NCBI GenBank assembly: GCA_026391675.1
Contig: JAPLDQ010000037.1
Location: 1-64,000 of the forward strand
Reading direction: 5' to 3'
Origin: Bacteroidota bacterium
GTDB taxonomy: Bacteria > Bacteroidota > Bacteroidia > Bacteroidales > JACABE01
DNA length: 64,000 nt
The number at the start of each line of letters is the position of its first letter. Position 1 is the stretch's first letter. Below, one piece after another: positions 7,507-15,419 of the stretch. The position numbers were made by a program, and so were the translations under genes. The notes below the pieces were generated by a model. That model searched no databases and was not told where the DNA came from. It worked only from the letters and a program-made list of their open reading frames with translations.

Positions 7507-8610
7507 CTATTGCTTTAAATACCAGTTATACATTTTTTTCACGCCCTCTTCAATATCTATTTTATGATGCCAGCCCAGTTGATGGAGTTTAGCGGGATTG
7601 GTTAGTTTACGCATAGTACCATCAGGTTTTTCTGCATTAAAAAATAATTCTCCCTTGAAGCCAATATTTTCTTTAATTAACCGGGCAAGTGCTTTAATTG
7701 TTATTTCTTTGCCTGTGCCAATATTTATATGCGTATTGCGAATTTCTTTTTTTGAAGAATCAACGCTTTTCAGATCCTTAAAACTTACATTTTCCATGAT
7801 AAATATGCAGGCATCAGCCATTTCTTCACTCCATAAGAATTCACGTAATGGTGCTCCGCTACCCCATATTTCTACTTTGACAAAAGAGAGAGGGAGAGAC
7901 TGAGAGACTGAGAGACCGTATTTGGATAATATTGCAAGGATTTCCTCCTCTGAATTAGTTCCTGAAATACCTTCAATCGGGCGATCATTCAAATCTTTTC
8001 TGATGGCGCTCCAATTTTTTTCTTCCAGACATTTGCCCAAATGAATTTTACGAATCATTGCAGGTAAAACATGACTCTTTTCCAGATCAAAATTGTCGTT
8101 AGGACCATAAAGATTGGTAGGCATAACAGCAATAAAGTCTGTTCCGTATTGCAGATTATAGCTTTCACATAACTTTAAACCTGCAATCTTGGCAATAGCA
8201 TAAGGTTCGTTGGTATATTCCAGCACATCTGTTAACAGACAATCTTCAGGCATAGGTTGTTGAGCATCACGGGGATAAATACAGGTTGAACCAAGGAAAA
8301 GTAATTTTTTAACTCCATTCAGATAAGCCTGATGGATAACATTGTTTTGTATCTGAAGATTTTCGTATATAAACTGTCCTCGATAAGTATTATTGGCTAC
8401 AATTCCTCCAACTTTAGCTGCTGCTAAAATAACATATTCAGGTTTTTCAGTTTCAAAAAAATCTGTAACTGCCTGCTGATTCATTAAATCGAGCTCATCA
8501 ATAGTACGGCCAATTAAGTTGGTGTAGCCTTTTGATAATAAGTTGTTCCATAAAGCTGAACCAACAAGGCCTTTATGCCCGGCGATATAAATTTTACTGT
8601 CTTTATTCAT
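7507..8610 (-). CDS. fcl: GDP-L-fucose synthase (GDP-4-keto-6-deoxymannose 3,5-epimerase/4-reductase)
   Basis: An extended SDR of 367 residues that makes GDP-L-fucose from the gmd product using NADPH. The Rossmann motif is GHKGLVG (11-17); the catalytic triad is Ser108 (GSTC), Tyr137 and Lys141 (YAIAK); the family signatures AAAKVGGI and MPTNLYGPNDNF are present. It is ~50 residues longer than E. coli Fcl because of an insertion at about 193-247; part of it (YGLSVSQSLPLSF) is encoded by a GAGAGACTGAGAGACTG run at 7884-7917. An insertion here also occurs in other Bacteroidota, but the repetitive part looks recent. gmd lies two enzyme genes upstream in the same direction. Confidence 0.93.
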   Translation of the reverse strand: MNKDSKIYIAGHKGLVGSALWNNLLSKGYTNLIGRTIDELDLMNQQAVTDFFETEKPEYVILAAAKVGGIVANNTYRGQFIYENLQIQNNVIHQAYLNGVKKLLFLGSTCIYPRDAQQPMPEDCLLTDVLEYTNEPYAIAKIAGLKLCESYNLQYGTDFIAVMPTNLYGPNDNFDLEKSHVLPAMIRKIHLGKCLEEKNWSAIRKDLNDRPIEGISGTNSEEEILAILSKYGLSVSQSLPLSFVKVEIWGSGAPLREFLWSEEMADACIFIMENVSFKDLKSVDSSKKEIRNTHINIGTGKEITIKALARLIKENIGFKGELFFNAEKPDGTMRKLTNPAKLHQLGWHHKIDIEEGVKKMYNWYLKQ

Positions 8611-8626
8611 GTTTTTCTTTTTTTTT

Positions 8627-8714
8627 GTCCACTGATAAACACTGATGTTCCACTGATTTTCTCTGATAAATATTCGTGTTCATCAGTGAATTTTATCTGT
8701 GTACATCAGTGGAT
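8627..8714. repeat. 88-bp imperfect palindrome (copy A2)
   Basis: It starts GTCCACTGATAAACACTGAT and ends ATCTGTGTACATCAGTGGAT, with inner arms CCACTGATTTTC and CATCAGTGAATTTTATC. The two halves are complementary along about 35-40 bases. It fills the space between the rhaM-like gene and fcl. Five relatives lie within 7.1-12.2 kb. Confidence 0.85.
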
Positions 8715-8720
8715 ATTTTT

Positions 8721-9041
8721 CTAACAATGGAATATTTCTTTCATGTTATGCCACCATTCTCCGGGATTTATTCCCAGTGTTTCCTGACATGGATCGGTTT
8801 CTTTCCACCAGCGTTGTGTTTCTTTATCTTCAGCCATTCTTTTCATATCTGCTTCAAAATCATTACCAACATATTCAAAATAAGCAAATAACATCGAATC
8901 ATTAAATAGAAAAATGGAATAATTTCTGATATTACAATCCTCTATTTTTTTGATAACTGAAGGCCATGGATTAGCATGAAGCTCAAGATAATATGCTAAT
9001 TTCTCAGGTTTTACTTTAATAACTTGTCCGAATCTGCGCAT
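8721..9041 (-). CDS. L-rhamnose/L-fucose mutarotase-like protein (RhaM/YiiL family)
   Basis: A 106-residue protein of the RhaM family, which interconverts alpha and beta anomers of 6-deoxyhexoses. Family features: RRFGQVIKVKPEKLAYYLELH at the start with the catalytic His, NYSIFLF, LFAYFEYVG and RWWKETDPCQ near the end. Its position between GDP-fucose genes and next to a nucleotidyltransferase-kinase fusion suggests it supplies the anomer needed by the kinase, for L-fucose or a related 6-deoxy sugar. RhaM members usually occur in rhamnose catabolism, so the location is unusual. Both flanks carry the 88-bp palindrome. Confidence 0.85.
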   Translation of the reverse strand: MRRFGQVIKVKPEKLAYYLELHANPWPSVIKKIEDCNIRNYSIFLFNDSMLFAYFEYVGNDFEADMKRMAEDKETQRWWKETDPCQETLGINPGEWWHNMKEIFHC

Positions 9042-9054
9042 AAATTAATTTTTT

Positions 9055-9144
9055 GTCCACTGAATACCACTGATGTTCCACTGATTTTCTCTGATAAAAA
9101 TATTTGTGATTATCAGTGAATTTTAACTGTGTGCTTCGGTGGAT
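9055..9144. repeat. 90-bp imperfect palindrome (copy A3)
   Basis: GTCCACTGAATACCACTGAT opens and TTCGGTGGAT closes the copy, with the same CCACTGATTTTCTCTGATAA core and TTATCAGTGAATTTTAACTG return arm as the other copies. It separates the GxxExxY gene from the mutarotase gene. Confidence 0.85.
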
Positions 9145-9171
9145 AAGTTCTTATAATATTATTCTTTTAAT

Positions 9172-9531
9172 TTAAACCTTAGGAGTTCCGAAATTTATTA
9201 ATAAACCTAATTTGAAATCAGTTGCTTTTAAATAATTAAGAACCTGAGATGTATGTTCTGGGACAAGTCCCTCACAAGCTTTTAATTCAATTATTATATT
9301 ATCAAAGCATACAAAATCAGCATAATATGATTTTTGAAGTTGTTGTCCTTTATAAAATATTGCTAACTTTTTCTCAGATTCATAGGGTAAATTCATTTGA
9401 CTAAAACTAATACTCAAAGCCTCCTGATAAACTGCTTCCAAAAATCCATGCCCTAATTCATTATGTACTTCGAAACAAGCTCCTATAATTTTTCGGCATT
9501 CATCTTCATATAAGAATTTTTGAGTATCCAT
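9172..9531 (-). CDS. GxxExxY family protein (PD-(D/E)XK nuclease-like fold)
   Basis: A 119-residue protein with the naming motif in GHGFLEAVYQEAL (G-x-x-E-x-x-Y), preceded by IIGACFEVHNELG and followed by YADFVCFDNIIIELKAC, where D-x(n)-E-L-K matches a PD-(D/E)XK nuclease core. The C-terminus (SQVLNYLKATDFKLGLLINFG) is also typical. The biochemical role of the family is unknown; members are often found as single genes, including within 23S rRNA intervening sequences. This one interrupts a nucleotide-sugar operon and is bracketed by two copies of the 88-bp palindrome (9055-9144 and 9547-9636), suggesting a cassette-like insertion. Confidence 0.9.
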   Translation of the reverse strand: MDTQKFLYEDECRKIIGACFEVHNELGHGFLEAVYQEALSISFSQMNLPYESEKKLAIFYKGQQLQKSYYADFVCFDNIIIELKACEGLVPEHTSQVLNYLKATDFKLGLLINFGTPKV

Positions 9532-9546
9532 TATTTTTTATATTTA

Positions 9547-9636
9547 TCCACAGATTACCACTGATATACCACTGATTTTCTCTGATAAAAAATATCTGTG
9601 TCAATCAGTGAATTTTATCTGTGTTCATCAGTGGAC
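9547..9636. repeat. 90-bp imperfect palindrome (copy A4)
   Basis: It begins TCCACAGATTACCACTGAT and ends GTGTTCATCAGTGGAC, with the shared CCACTGATTTTCTCTGATAA core. It lies between the nucleotidyltransferase-kinase fusion and the GxxExxY gene. Confidence 0.85.
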
Positions 9637-9643
9637 AATTAAA

Positions 9644-10780
9644 TTAATCTCTTCGTATTCTTATTTTCAATGCATTAGGAATTTCAACTTCAGAAAATAA
9701 TACAAGATATCCGCCACCGCCGGCTCCGCTGAGTTTATATCCTAAAACATGTTCAGGAATTTCACGTATGGCATCTTCTACTGAAGAAGTAACCATATGA
9801 GGAAACATGGACGTTTGAGCATTAAAGGATGCGGTCATTGCTTTACCAAATGATTTGGCATCCTTCTTTAATATAGCTTCCCAAACTTGGTCGGCTGCCA
9901 CTGCAAGAGCTTTTGCTTTTATTAATGTAATATCTGTATTATCGGTTACACTAAATCCGCTTTCACGTGGTTGCAGTGCAAGTAAATAAATCCTTTCTTC
10001 AAGCCAGGATATAATTTCAGAATTTATTACTTTCTCAATTTTCGATGGCCAATATTCTTCATTATTATACCACAAATAGTTTAATCCCGGAATTACTATA
10101 CCCAGAGAGTCCTGAGATCCACTCACATATTCGGATCCCGGTGGATTTTCATAACAAAAAAGTATTTTTGCCAGTTTTTCTTTATCACCTTCAGGTATAT
10201 CTGTATGCCATAATTCTATCGCTTTTTTTCTGGTACTGGTCGACATTCCGCTTCTGTCGTTGAAATCGTAATCCGGTTCTATTGAAATTGTTATTACTGC
10301 TCCGGGGTAAAATTTTGAAACATAGGGTTGATCCAGCCAGCCACCAGCCAGATCAATACGATAGGGAATCAGGCATTCCTGACGCAAAGCGGTTGTACTT
10401 CTTGTTGGAAGATTTGCATGAGGAATTCGCTTACTGATTTTGTACTCAATACCCAATTCCTCACATAATTTAGCTTTTTCCGAAGTATGGCCATCTTCGT
10501 TTACAAAAAGTATATCAGGTCTTATCCGTATTAAATCTTCTTTGAAATCCAAAACTCCTGACCCGCTGTTAATCCAGGCTTGTTTTACAGTTTTCAGTGC
10601 CTTTATCATATACAAACGTTCCTGTTCAGTATTGATAGTGCTCCTGCCTTTCAGTTCTATAATGGTTTTATCAGAGCCTATCCCAACATAAAGCTCTCCA
10701 AGCGATGCTGCTTCCTCAAAAAAGGCAACATGTCCGGAATGCAGCATATCATAACAGCCGGAGACGAATATTTTTTTCAT
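9644..10780 (-). CDS. nucleotidyltransferase-GHMP sugar kinase fusion
   Basis: Two domains in 378 residues. Residues 1-135 form a cytidylyltransferase-like nucleotidyltransferase: H14-S-G-H17 (HxGH) and RSTTALR (127-133) for the second nucleotide-binding motif. Residues 138-378 look like a small GHMP kinase: IPYRIDLAGGWLDQP (138-152), a Gly/Ser-rich loop RSGMSTST (176-183) and the C-terminal SGAGGGG (351-357). The order and size differ from Fkp of Bacteroides (~950 residues, different pyrophosphorylase fold) and from HldE (ribokinase-type kinase). With the mutarotase, gmd and fcl nearby it may phosphorylate and activate a 6-deoxyhexose or heptose; the substrate is unknown. The kinase half is short, so activity needs testing. 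Confidence 0.75.
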   Translation of the reverse strand: MKKIFVSGCYDMLHSGHVAFFEEAASLGELYVGIGSDKTIIELKGRSTINTEQERLYMIKALKTVKQAWINSGSGVLDFKEDLIRIRPDILFVNEDGHTSEKAKLCEELGIEYKISKRIPHANLPTRSTTALRQECLIPYRIDLAGGWLDQPYVSKFYPGAVITISIEPDYDFNDRSGMSTSTRKKAIELWHTDIPEGDKEKLAKILFCYENPPGSEYVSGSQDSLGIVIPGLNYLWYNNEEYWPSKIEKVINSEIISWLEERIYLLALQPRESGFSVTDNTDITLIKAKALAVAADQVWEAILKKDAKSFGKAMTASFNAQTSMFPHMVTSSVEDAIREIPEHVLGYKLSGAGGGGYLVLFSEVEIPNALKIRIRRD

Positions 10781-10792
10781 ACTTTTTTTTTA

Positions 10793-10880
10793 GTCCACTG
10801 ATTAACACTGATGTTCCACTGATTTTCTCTGATAATTATCTGTGCTTATCAGTGAATTTTATCTGTGTACCTCAGTGGAT
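10793..10880. repeat. 88-bp imperfect palindrome (copy A5)
   Basis: It runs from GTCCACTGATTAACACTGAT to GTGTACCTCAGTGGAT with the common core. It fills the spacer between gmd and the nucleotidyltransferase-kinase gene and ends 4 bases before the gmd stop. Confidence 0.85.
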
Positions 10881-10884
10881 ATTT

Positions 10885-11964
10885 TTAAAAATCCACCTTA
10901 GAGTCATGCAGTTTCTTTACATACACAAAGTCATGTTTCATCATCAGTTTTACCAATTCTTTGAAGGGTGTTTGTATGGGATTCCAGCCGAGTAATGTTT
11001 TGGCTTTGGTTGGATCTCCAAGCAGTTGTTCAACTTCAGCAGGGCGGAAATATTTCGGATCAACTTCTACCAATACCTTGCCGCTTGCTTTGTCGAAACC
11101 TTTTTCATTCACTCCTTTTCCATGCCATTCAATCGTAATATTTACTTCTGAAAATGCCAGTTCAATAAACTCACGAACGGTGTGCATTTCTCCTGTAGCA
11201 ATCACAAAATCTTCCGCATCAGGATGTTGCAGCATCATCCACATACATTCCACATAATCTTTTGCATAACCCCAATCGCGTAATGAATCGAGATTTCCCA
11301 TATACAATTTATTCTGCAATCCATGGGCTATCCTGCTTGCTGCCAGGGTTATCTTACGGGTAACAAAGGTTTCTCCCCTTCTTTCGCTTTCGTGGTTAAA
11401 TAATATACCATTTACAGCAAACATGCCATAAGACTCCCTGTAATTTTTTGTAATCCAGAACCCGTATTGCTTGGCAACACCATAGGGGGAGCGGGGATAA
11501 AATGGTGTGGTTTCTTTTTGAGGAACTTCCATGACCTTGCCAAAAAGTTCTGATGTAGATGCCTGATATATCTTGCATTTCTTTTCCAGGCCTAAAATAC
11601 GGACTGCTTCTAAAATCCTCAAGGTCCCAACAGCATCAGCTTCTGCAGTATATTCAGGTACTTCAAAGCTTACCTGAACATGACTTTGAGCCGCAAGATT
11701 ATAAATTTCATCAGGCTGAACAGCTTGTATAATCCTTACCAATGAGCTGCTGTCTGTCATATCGCCGTAATGCAAATTGATGCTGCGTTTTTGTTTTGTA
11801 TCTTTTATCCATTCCTCAAAATAGAGATGTTCAATACGGCTGGTATTAAAATAGGAAGCACGACGCATAATGCCATGTACATTATATCCTTTTTCCAATA
11901 AAAATTCAGCTAAATATGAACCGTCTTGTCCGGTAATACCAGTTATTAGCGCTATTTTTGACAT
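10885..11964 (-). CDS. gmd: GDP-mannose 4,6-dehydratase
   Basis: A 359-residue extended SDR that turns GDP-D-mannose into GDP-4-keto-6-deoxy-D-mannose, the first step to GDP-L-fucose. The NADP motif is [12 protein letters not shown] (8-19), followed by GIMRRAS; the active-site segments are TSELFGKV and [10 protein letters not shown] (Tyr/Lys), and [14 protein letters not shown] and DWGYAKDYV are Gmd signatures. The length is normal. fcl lies about 2.3 kb downstream in the same direction, but three other genes and the palindromic repeats now separate them. Confidence 0.96.
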   Translation of the reverse strand: MSKIALITGITGQDGSYLAEFLLEKGYNVHGIMRRASYFNTSRIEHLYFEEWIKDTKQKRSINLHYGDMTDSSSLVRIIQAVQPDEIYNLAAQSHVQVSFEVPEYTAEADAVGTLRILEAVRILGLEKKCKIYQASTSELFGKVMEVPQKETTPFYPRSPYGVAKQYGFWITKNYRESYGMFAVNGILFNHESERRGETFVTRKITLAASRIAHGLQNKLYMGNLDSLRDWGYAKDYVECMWMMLQHPDAEDFVIATGEMHTVREFIELAFSEVNITIEWHGKGVNEKGFDKASGKVLVEVDPKYFRPAEVEQLLGDPTKAKTLLGWNPIQTPFKELVKLMMKHDFVYVKKLHDSKVDF

Positions 11965-11992
11965 ATGTTGATTTATTAATTGTTATTTTTTT

Positions 11993-12092
11993 GTCCACAG
12001 ATTTCTCAAATTTATTTAATTCAAAATTTAAAATTCAAGAATTCAATAACCCCTTCGTCTCTTCGTCCCTTCGTTCGCCCCCTCGTATTCTC
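11993..12092. repeat. composite low-complexity spacer before gmd
   Basis: GTCCACAGATTTCTC (a fragment of the palindrome family) is followed by an ATTCAAAATTTAAAATTC block and by pyrimidine-rich repeats with CTTCGTC/CTTCGTT units. A similar mix of ATTCAAAATTC and CGCTAAGTTCGC units lies at 36000-36115. No gene is visible. Confidence 0.55.
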
Positions 12093-12179
12093 GTCCACTG
12101 ATAACTCTGATGTTCCACTGATGATGTGATTTTTTTATCTGAGTTTATCAGTGAATTTTATCCGTGTTAATCTGTGGAA
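12093..12179. repeat. 87-bp imperfect palindrome (copy A6)
   Basis: It begins GTCCACTGATAACTCTGATG and ends CCGTGTTAATCTGTGGAA. The central part is more diverged than in the other copies (an extra GATGATGTGA). It lies between the WbuB-like glycosyltransferase and gmd. Confidence 0.8.
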
Positions 12180-12199
12180 ATAGATGATTTATTTTTTTG

Positions 12200-13408
12200 T
12201 TAATCAATATTTTCAAGTATTTTTTTAATAATATTATTTTTATTAAAATGTTGTTGACTATAATTAAATCCATTTTCACCCATTTGATCTAAGACAGATT
12301 TAGGTTGTTTGGAAAGATCAATAATTTTTTCTGCAAAATCCTTATAATTTCCAGCATTAGAAACAATGCCACATTTTGAAAGCATTATAATTTCTGCAGA
12401 TTCCCCGTTTATCATACCTGCAATTGGCTTATGACAAGCCATGTAGGATTGAAGCTTGCTTGGAACAATATTGGAAAAAAGATCATCATCCCGTAATGTT
12501 ATAAGCATTGCATCAGCATGAGCATAAAAATGGGGCATTTCTTCAATTGGATAACTCCCCAATAAATAAATAGTGTCTTCTAAACCTAAGGATTTTATCT
12601 GCTCTTCTAATGATTTTTTTTCACTCCCATTGCCCAATATTACAAATTTAATATATTGTTGCGATTGAAGCAATTGTGCTGCTTTTACAATTGATAAACA
12701 ATCTTGTCCGAATCCTATATTTCCGGCAAACATTAAGATAAATCCATTGGGAATTAAAGTAGAATATTTATTAACTTCAATATTTTTCTCGAAAAAACTA
12801 TTTTCTGCCCAATTGGGTAAATATTTAATATCTTTTTTATGCTTATTATCTAACTTTTCAAGTATAGATTTTTCCATAAATTTTGATGAAATAAAGATTT
12901 TATCAGTTTGTTTATATATATATTTAACCAATATAAATATAAATTTTTTTATAAGGGAGGAGTTTAGTTTCCCGGATACTTCAACACTTTCCGGCCATAA
13001 GTCCTGTACCCAAATAATCATTTTTGTTTTATAAAAAATACGATGAATAATTGCAGGAAAGGCTGCAGTTATGGGTGAAACCCCAAATACAAAAGAAAAA
13101 TCATATTTTTTTTTATGAAACAATGAAAATAATGAACCCAGAATAGCAAATGATAAATAATTTAATGACAATCTTAATCCGGACCCATTTCCACGTGGTA
13201 TTACAGGAACACGAATAAGTTTAGCCCCTTCAAATGAATCTTTGAATTTTGAAAAAAAACTATAGCCTTTATAAAACTTACCTTGTGGGTAATTAGGTTT
13301 TCCTGTAATAACAGTTACTTCATGACCAAGTTTTACAAGCTCAATACACAAGTCATTTATTCTAAAATTTTCAGGCCAAAAAACCTGACTTACAATTAAT
13401 ATTTTCAA
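12200..13408 (-). CDS. glycosyltransferase family 4, WbuB/WcaI-like
   Basis: A 402-residue GT-B enzyme. The N-terminus, SQVFWPENFRINDL and ITGKPNYPQGKFY, is characteristic of the WbuB/WcaI group; VQDLWPESVE follows at mid-length, and the C-terminal domain has FAGNIGFGQDC and the acceptor/donor helix SKLQSYMACHKPIAG. WbuB-type enzymes often accompany L-FucNAc or L-QuiNAc synthesis genes, and here the three genes just upstream (dehydratase, 2-epimerase, reductase) make such a sugar nucleotide. It is therefore a good candidate for adding that residue. The start follows the reductase by 8 bases. Confidence 0.85.
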   Translation of the reverse strand: MKILIVSQVFWPENFRINDLCIELVKLGHEVTVITGKPNYPQGKFYKGYSFFSKFKDSFEGAKLIRVPVIPRGNGSGLRLSLNYLSFAILGSLFSLFHKKKYDFSFVFGVSPITAAFPAIIHRIFYKTKMIIWVQDLWPESVEVSGKLNSSLIKKFIFILVKYIYKQTDKIFISSKFMEKSILEKLDNKHKKDIKYLPNWAENSFFEKNIEVNKYSTLIPNGFILMFAGNIGFGQDCLSIVKAAQLLQSQQYIKFVILGNGSEKKSLEEQIKSLGLEDTIYLLGSYPIEEMPHFYAHADAMLITLRDDDLFSNIVPSKLQSYMACHKPIAGMINGESAEIIMLSKCGIVSNAGNYKDFAEKIIDLSKQPKSVLDQMGENGFNYSQQHFNKNNIIKKILENID

Positions 13409-13416
13409 GATAAATG

Positions 13417-14277
13417 CTAATATAGATAATTATTATACATTGATTTGTGATGTTCCATCCATTCAAATTGGTCTAAGAGCATTTGTTCATAAGAATTTAC
13501 TGAAAAATCAAAATCTTTACGTACAGATTTTAAACTTTTATCTGCAACTTTCCCTTCAAAGGGTTTAATTTCGATATCTTTTTTATTCCATATTTTCTTG
13601 AAAAGAGAGATTAATTCAAACTTTGAAATAGCTTGACCATTAGTTATGTGGTAGAGTCCGGTTAATTGATGATCTATTGCCTGATCTATTGCTTTAGCCA
13701 ATTCCAGTGTTGTTACTCCACCCCAAAATGCATTTGTATAACCTTTAATTTCTCCTTTTTGCGACATGAACCAATGGAAGAGACCTTCCCCTTTTTCTTT
13801 AAGTTCAGGTCCAATAATAGAAGTCCGGAACGTAAGATCCAAATCATTAACAATTTCACCCAATGCTTTACTTAGCCCATAAGTGTCGCGGGCATCTTTA
13901 AAATCTGTTTCTGTATAACTCCCTTTTTCGCCGCTGAATACACAATCTGTACTTATATGTATTAATTTACCTCCATGTTTTCTTTGCAATTTTGCTAATT
14001 GATGGGGAAGGTAAGCATTAAGATAGATTGCATTTGAAGGATCATCCTGTGAACCTTTAATAAGGATGCCTATACAATTGATGATAACATCGGGTTTAAT
14101 GTTTTCTATTGTTTGTTCAATTTGAATTTTATTGGTAACATCGAGCAACAGGCTTTCCGGTCTTACTTTTACAGGATAGGATGCATCTTTTATTTCATAC
14201 TTATTTAATTCGTTTAAATAGTTAAAAACGATATGACCCAGCATACCTGCAGAACCCAAAACTAATATTTTCTTCAT
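13417..14277 (-). CDS. RmlD-like NAD(P)H-dependent sugar-nucleotide reductase
   Basis: A 286-residue RmlD-type SDR with GSAGMLGH near the N-terminus, ISTDCVFSGEKG and the Y-x3-K motif in DTYGLSKALGE. It probably reduces the 4-keto group of a UDP-2-acetamido-2,6-dideoxy-L-hexose made by the dehydratase two genes upstream. FnlB/CapF, the reductase of the L-FucNAc route, is a larger two-domain protein with a C-terminal cupin; this one has a single domain, like the WbvR-type reductases of L-RhaNAc/L-QuiNAc synthesis. The spacing to the upstream epimerase gene is 5 bases. Confidence 0.8.
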   Translation of the reverse strand: MKKILVLGSAGMLGHIVFNYLNELNKYEIKDASYPVKVRPESLLLDVTNKIQIEQTIENIKPDVIINCIGILIKGSQDDPSNAIYLNAYLPHQLAKLQRKHGGKLIHISTDCVFSGEKGSYTETDFKDARDTYGLSKALGEIVNDLDLTFRTSIIGPELKEKGEGLFHWFMSQKGEIKGYTNAFWGGVTTLELAKAIDQAIDHQLTGLYHITNGQAISKFELISLFKKIWNKKDIEIKPFEGKVADKSLKSVRKDFDFSVNSYEQMLLDQFEWMEHHKSMYNNYLY

Positions 14278-14282
14278 TTTTA

Positions 14283-15407
14283 TTATTTTTTATGCCAAAC
14301 TGTACGATTAATATAATCTGTATATGAAAGTATGATTCTAACTACTTTTTTTGAAACATTAAGTGTTTCATAATCTTTGACTATTGTGGGTTTCCAGTTA
14401 TTTTTACACTGATCGGTTACCATTTTAATTGCTTCAATAATCCTTTCACTTTTCAAACCTGTCATAATAAGGGTTCCTTCATCCATACCTTCGGGTCTTT
14501 CATGTGCCTGACGTATTGTTATTGCAGGAAAACCCAGGATTGAACTTTCTTCTGTAATTGTGCCACTGTCTGAAATCACACAAAATGCGTTCTCTTGCAA
14601 TTTAATATATTCAGCAAACCCATAAGGTTTGGAAAATTGGACCAAAGGGTTACTTTCTGTATAGTTTAATTCTTCTAACTTTTTTCGGGTACGTGGATGG
14701 GTTGAAACAATAATCTTTTTACCAAACTCTTTGCATATACAATTTAATGATTCCAACAGATCCTTGAAATTCTCAGGTGAATCCACATTTTCTTCACGAT
14801 GGGTACTTAAAAGGAAATATCCTTTTTTTTCTAATCCTTCTTGTGCAAGGATATCATTTGCTCCGATTTTTATTTTTTGAAATTCCAGCACTTCGGCCAT
14901 TGGTGAACCGGTTTTAATTATGGTTTCAGGTCTTATGCCTTCATTTAACAAATAGGTTCTTGCATGTTCCGATAATGGCATATTGATATCACTCAAGTGA
15001 TCTACAATTTTACGATTGATTTCTTCGGGCACCCGTTGGTCGAAACAACGATTGCCGGCTTCCATATGAAAGATTGGTATTTTTCTGCGTTTTGCAGGAA
15101 TAACAACCAGACAACTATTTGTGTCACCATATATTAACATAGCATCGGGCTTAATGATTTCAAACAGATCATCAGCTTTTTTTATAACATTCGCAATGCA
15201 TGCAGCTGCAGTTGAGCCTGCTGCATCCATAAAGAAATCCGGTTTACGGATACCCATCCCCTTAAAAAAAATTTCGTTCAATTCATAATCAAAATTCTGA
15301 CCGGTATGAACGAGAATATGCTCTGTATATTTATCCAGTTCATCAATTACCCTGCTTAATTTTATTAACTCAGGTCTTGTCCCAACGATAGTAACTACTT
15401 TTAACAT
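14283..15407 (-). CDS. UDP-N-acetylglucosamine 2-epimerase-like enzyme (WecB/FnlC/WbvD type)
   Basis: A 374-residue non-hydrolysing 2-epimerase. Features: IVGTRPELIKLSRVI, the HTGQNFD segment, YGDTNSCL, the HMEAGNRCFDQRVPEEINRKI block broken into AGNR and PEEINR, STHREENVD, and SDSGTITEESSILGFPAI close to the C-terminus. The AGNR variant (AGLR in WecB) is typical of the L-FucNAc/L-QuiNAc pathway epimerases, not of ManNAc formation. It lies between the 4,6-dehydratase and reductase genes with short gaps, so it should act on the same UDP-6-deoxy-L-hexosamine. Confidence 0.88.
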   Translation of the reverse strand: MLKVVTIVGTRPELIKLSRVIDELDKYTEHILVHTGQNFDYELNEIFFKGMGIRKPDFFMDAAGSTAAACIANVIKKADDLFEIIKPDAMLIYGDTNSCLVVIPAKRRKIPIFHMEAGNRCFDQRVPEEINRKIVDHLSDINMPLSEHARTYLLNEGIRPETIIKTGSPMAEVLEFQKIKIGANDILAQEGLEKKGYFLLSTHREENVDSPENFKDLLESLNCICKEFGKKIIVSTHPRTRKKLEELNYTESNPLVQFSKPYGFAEYIKLQENAFCVISDSGTITEESSILGFPAITIRQAHERPEGMDEGTLIMTGLKSERIIEAIKMVTDQCKNNWKPTIVKDYETLNVSKKVVRIILSYTDYINRTVWHKK

Positions 15408-15419
15408 CTATATTTTTCT

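Noticed and set aside
9644-10780. Fkp-type bifunctional fucokinase/GDP-fucose pyrophosphorylase
   Set aside because: Much too short, and the N-terminal domain is an HxGH nucleotidyltransferase and not the Fkp pyrophosphorylase fold.
7081-12179. Possible CRISPR array from the repeated 88-bp units
   Set aside because: Copies are separated by whole genes and are long palindromes, unlike CRISPR repeats with short unique spacers.
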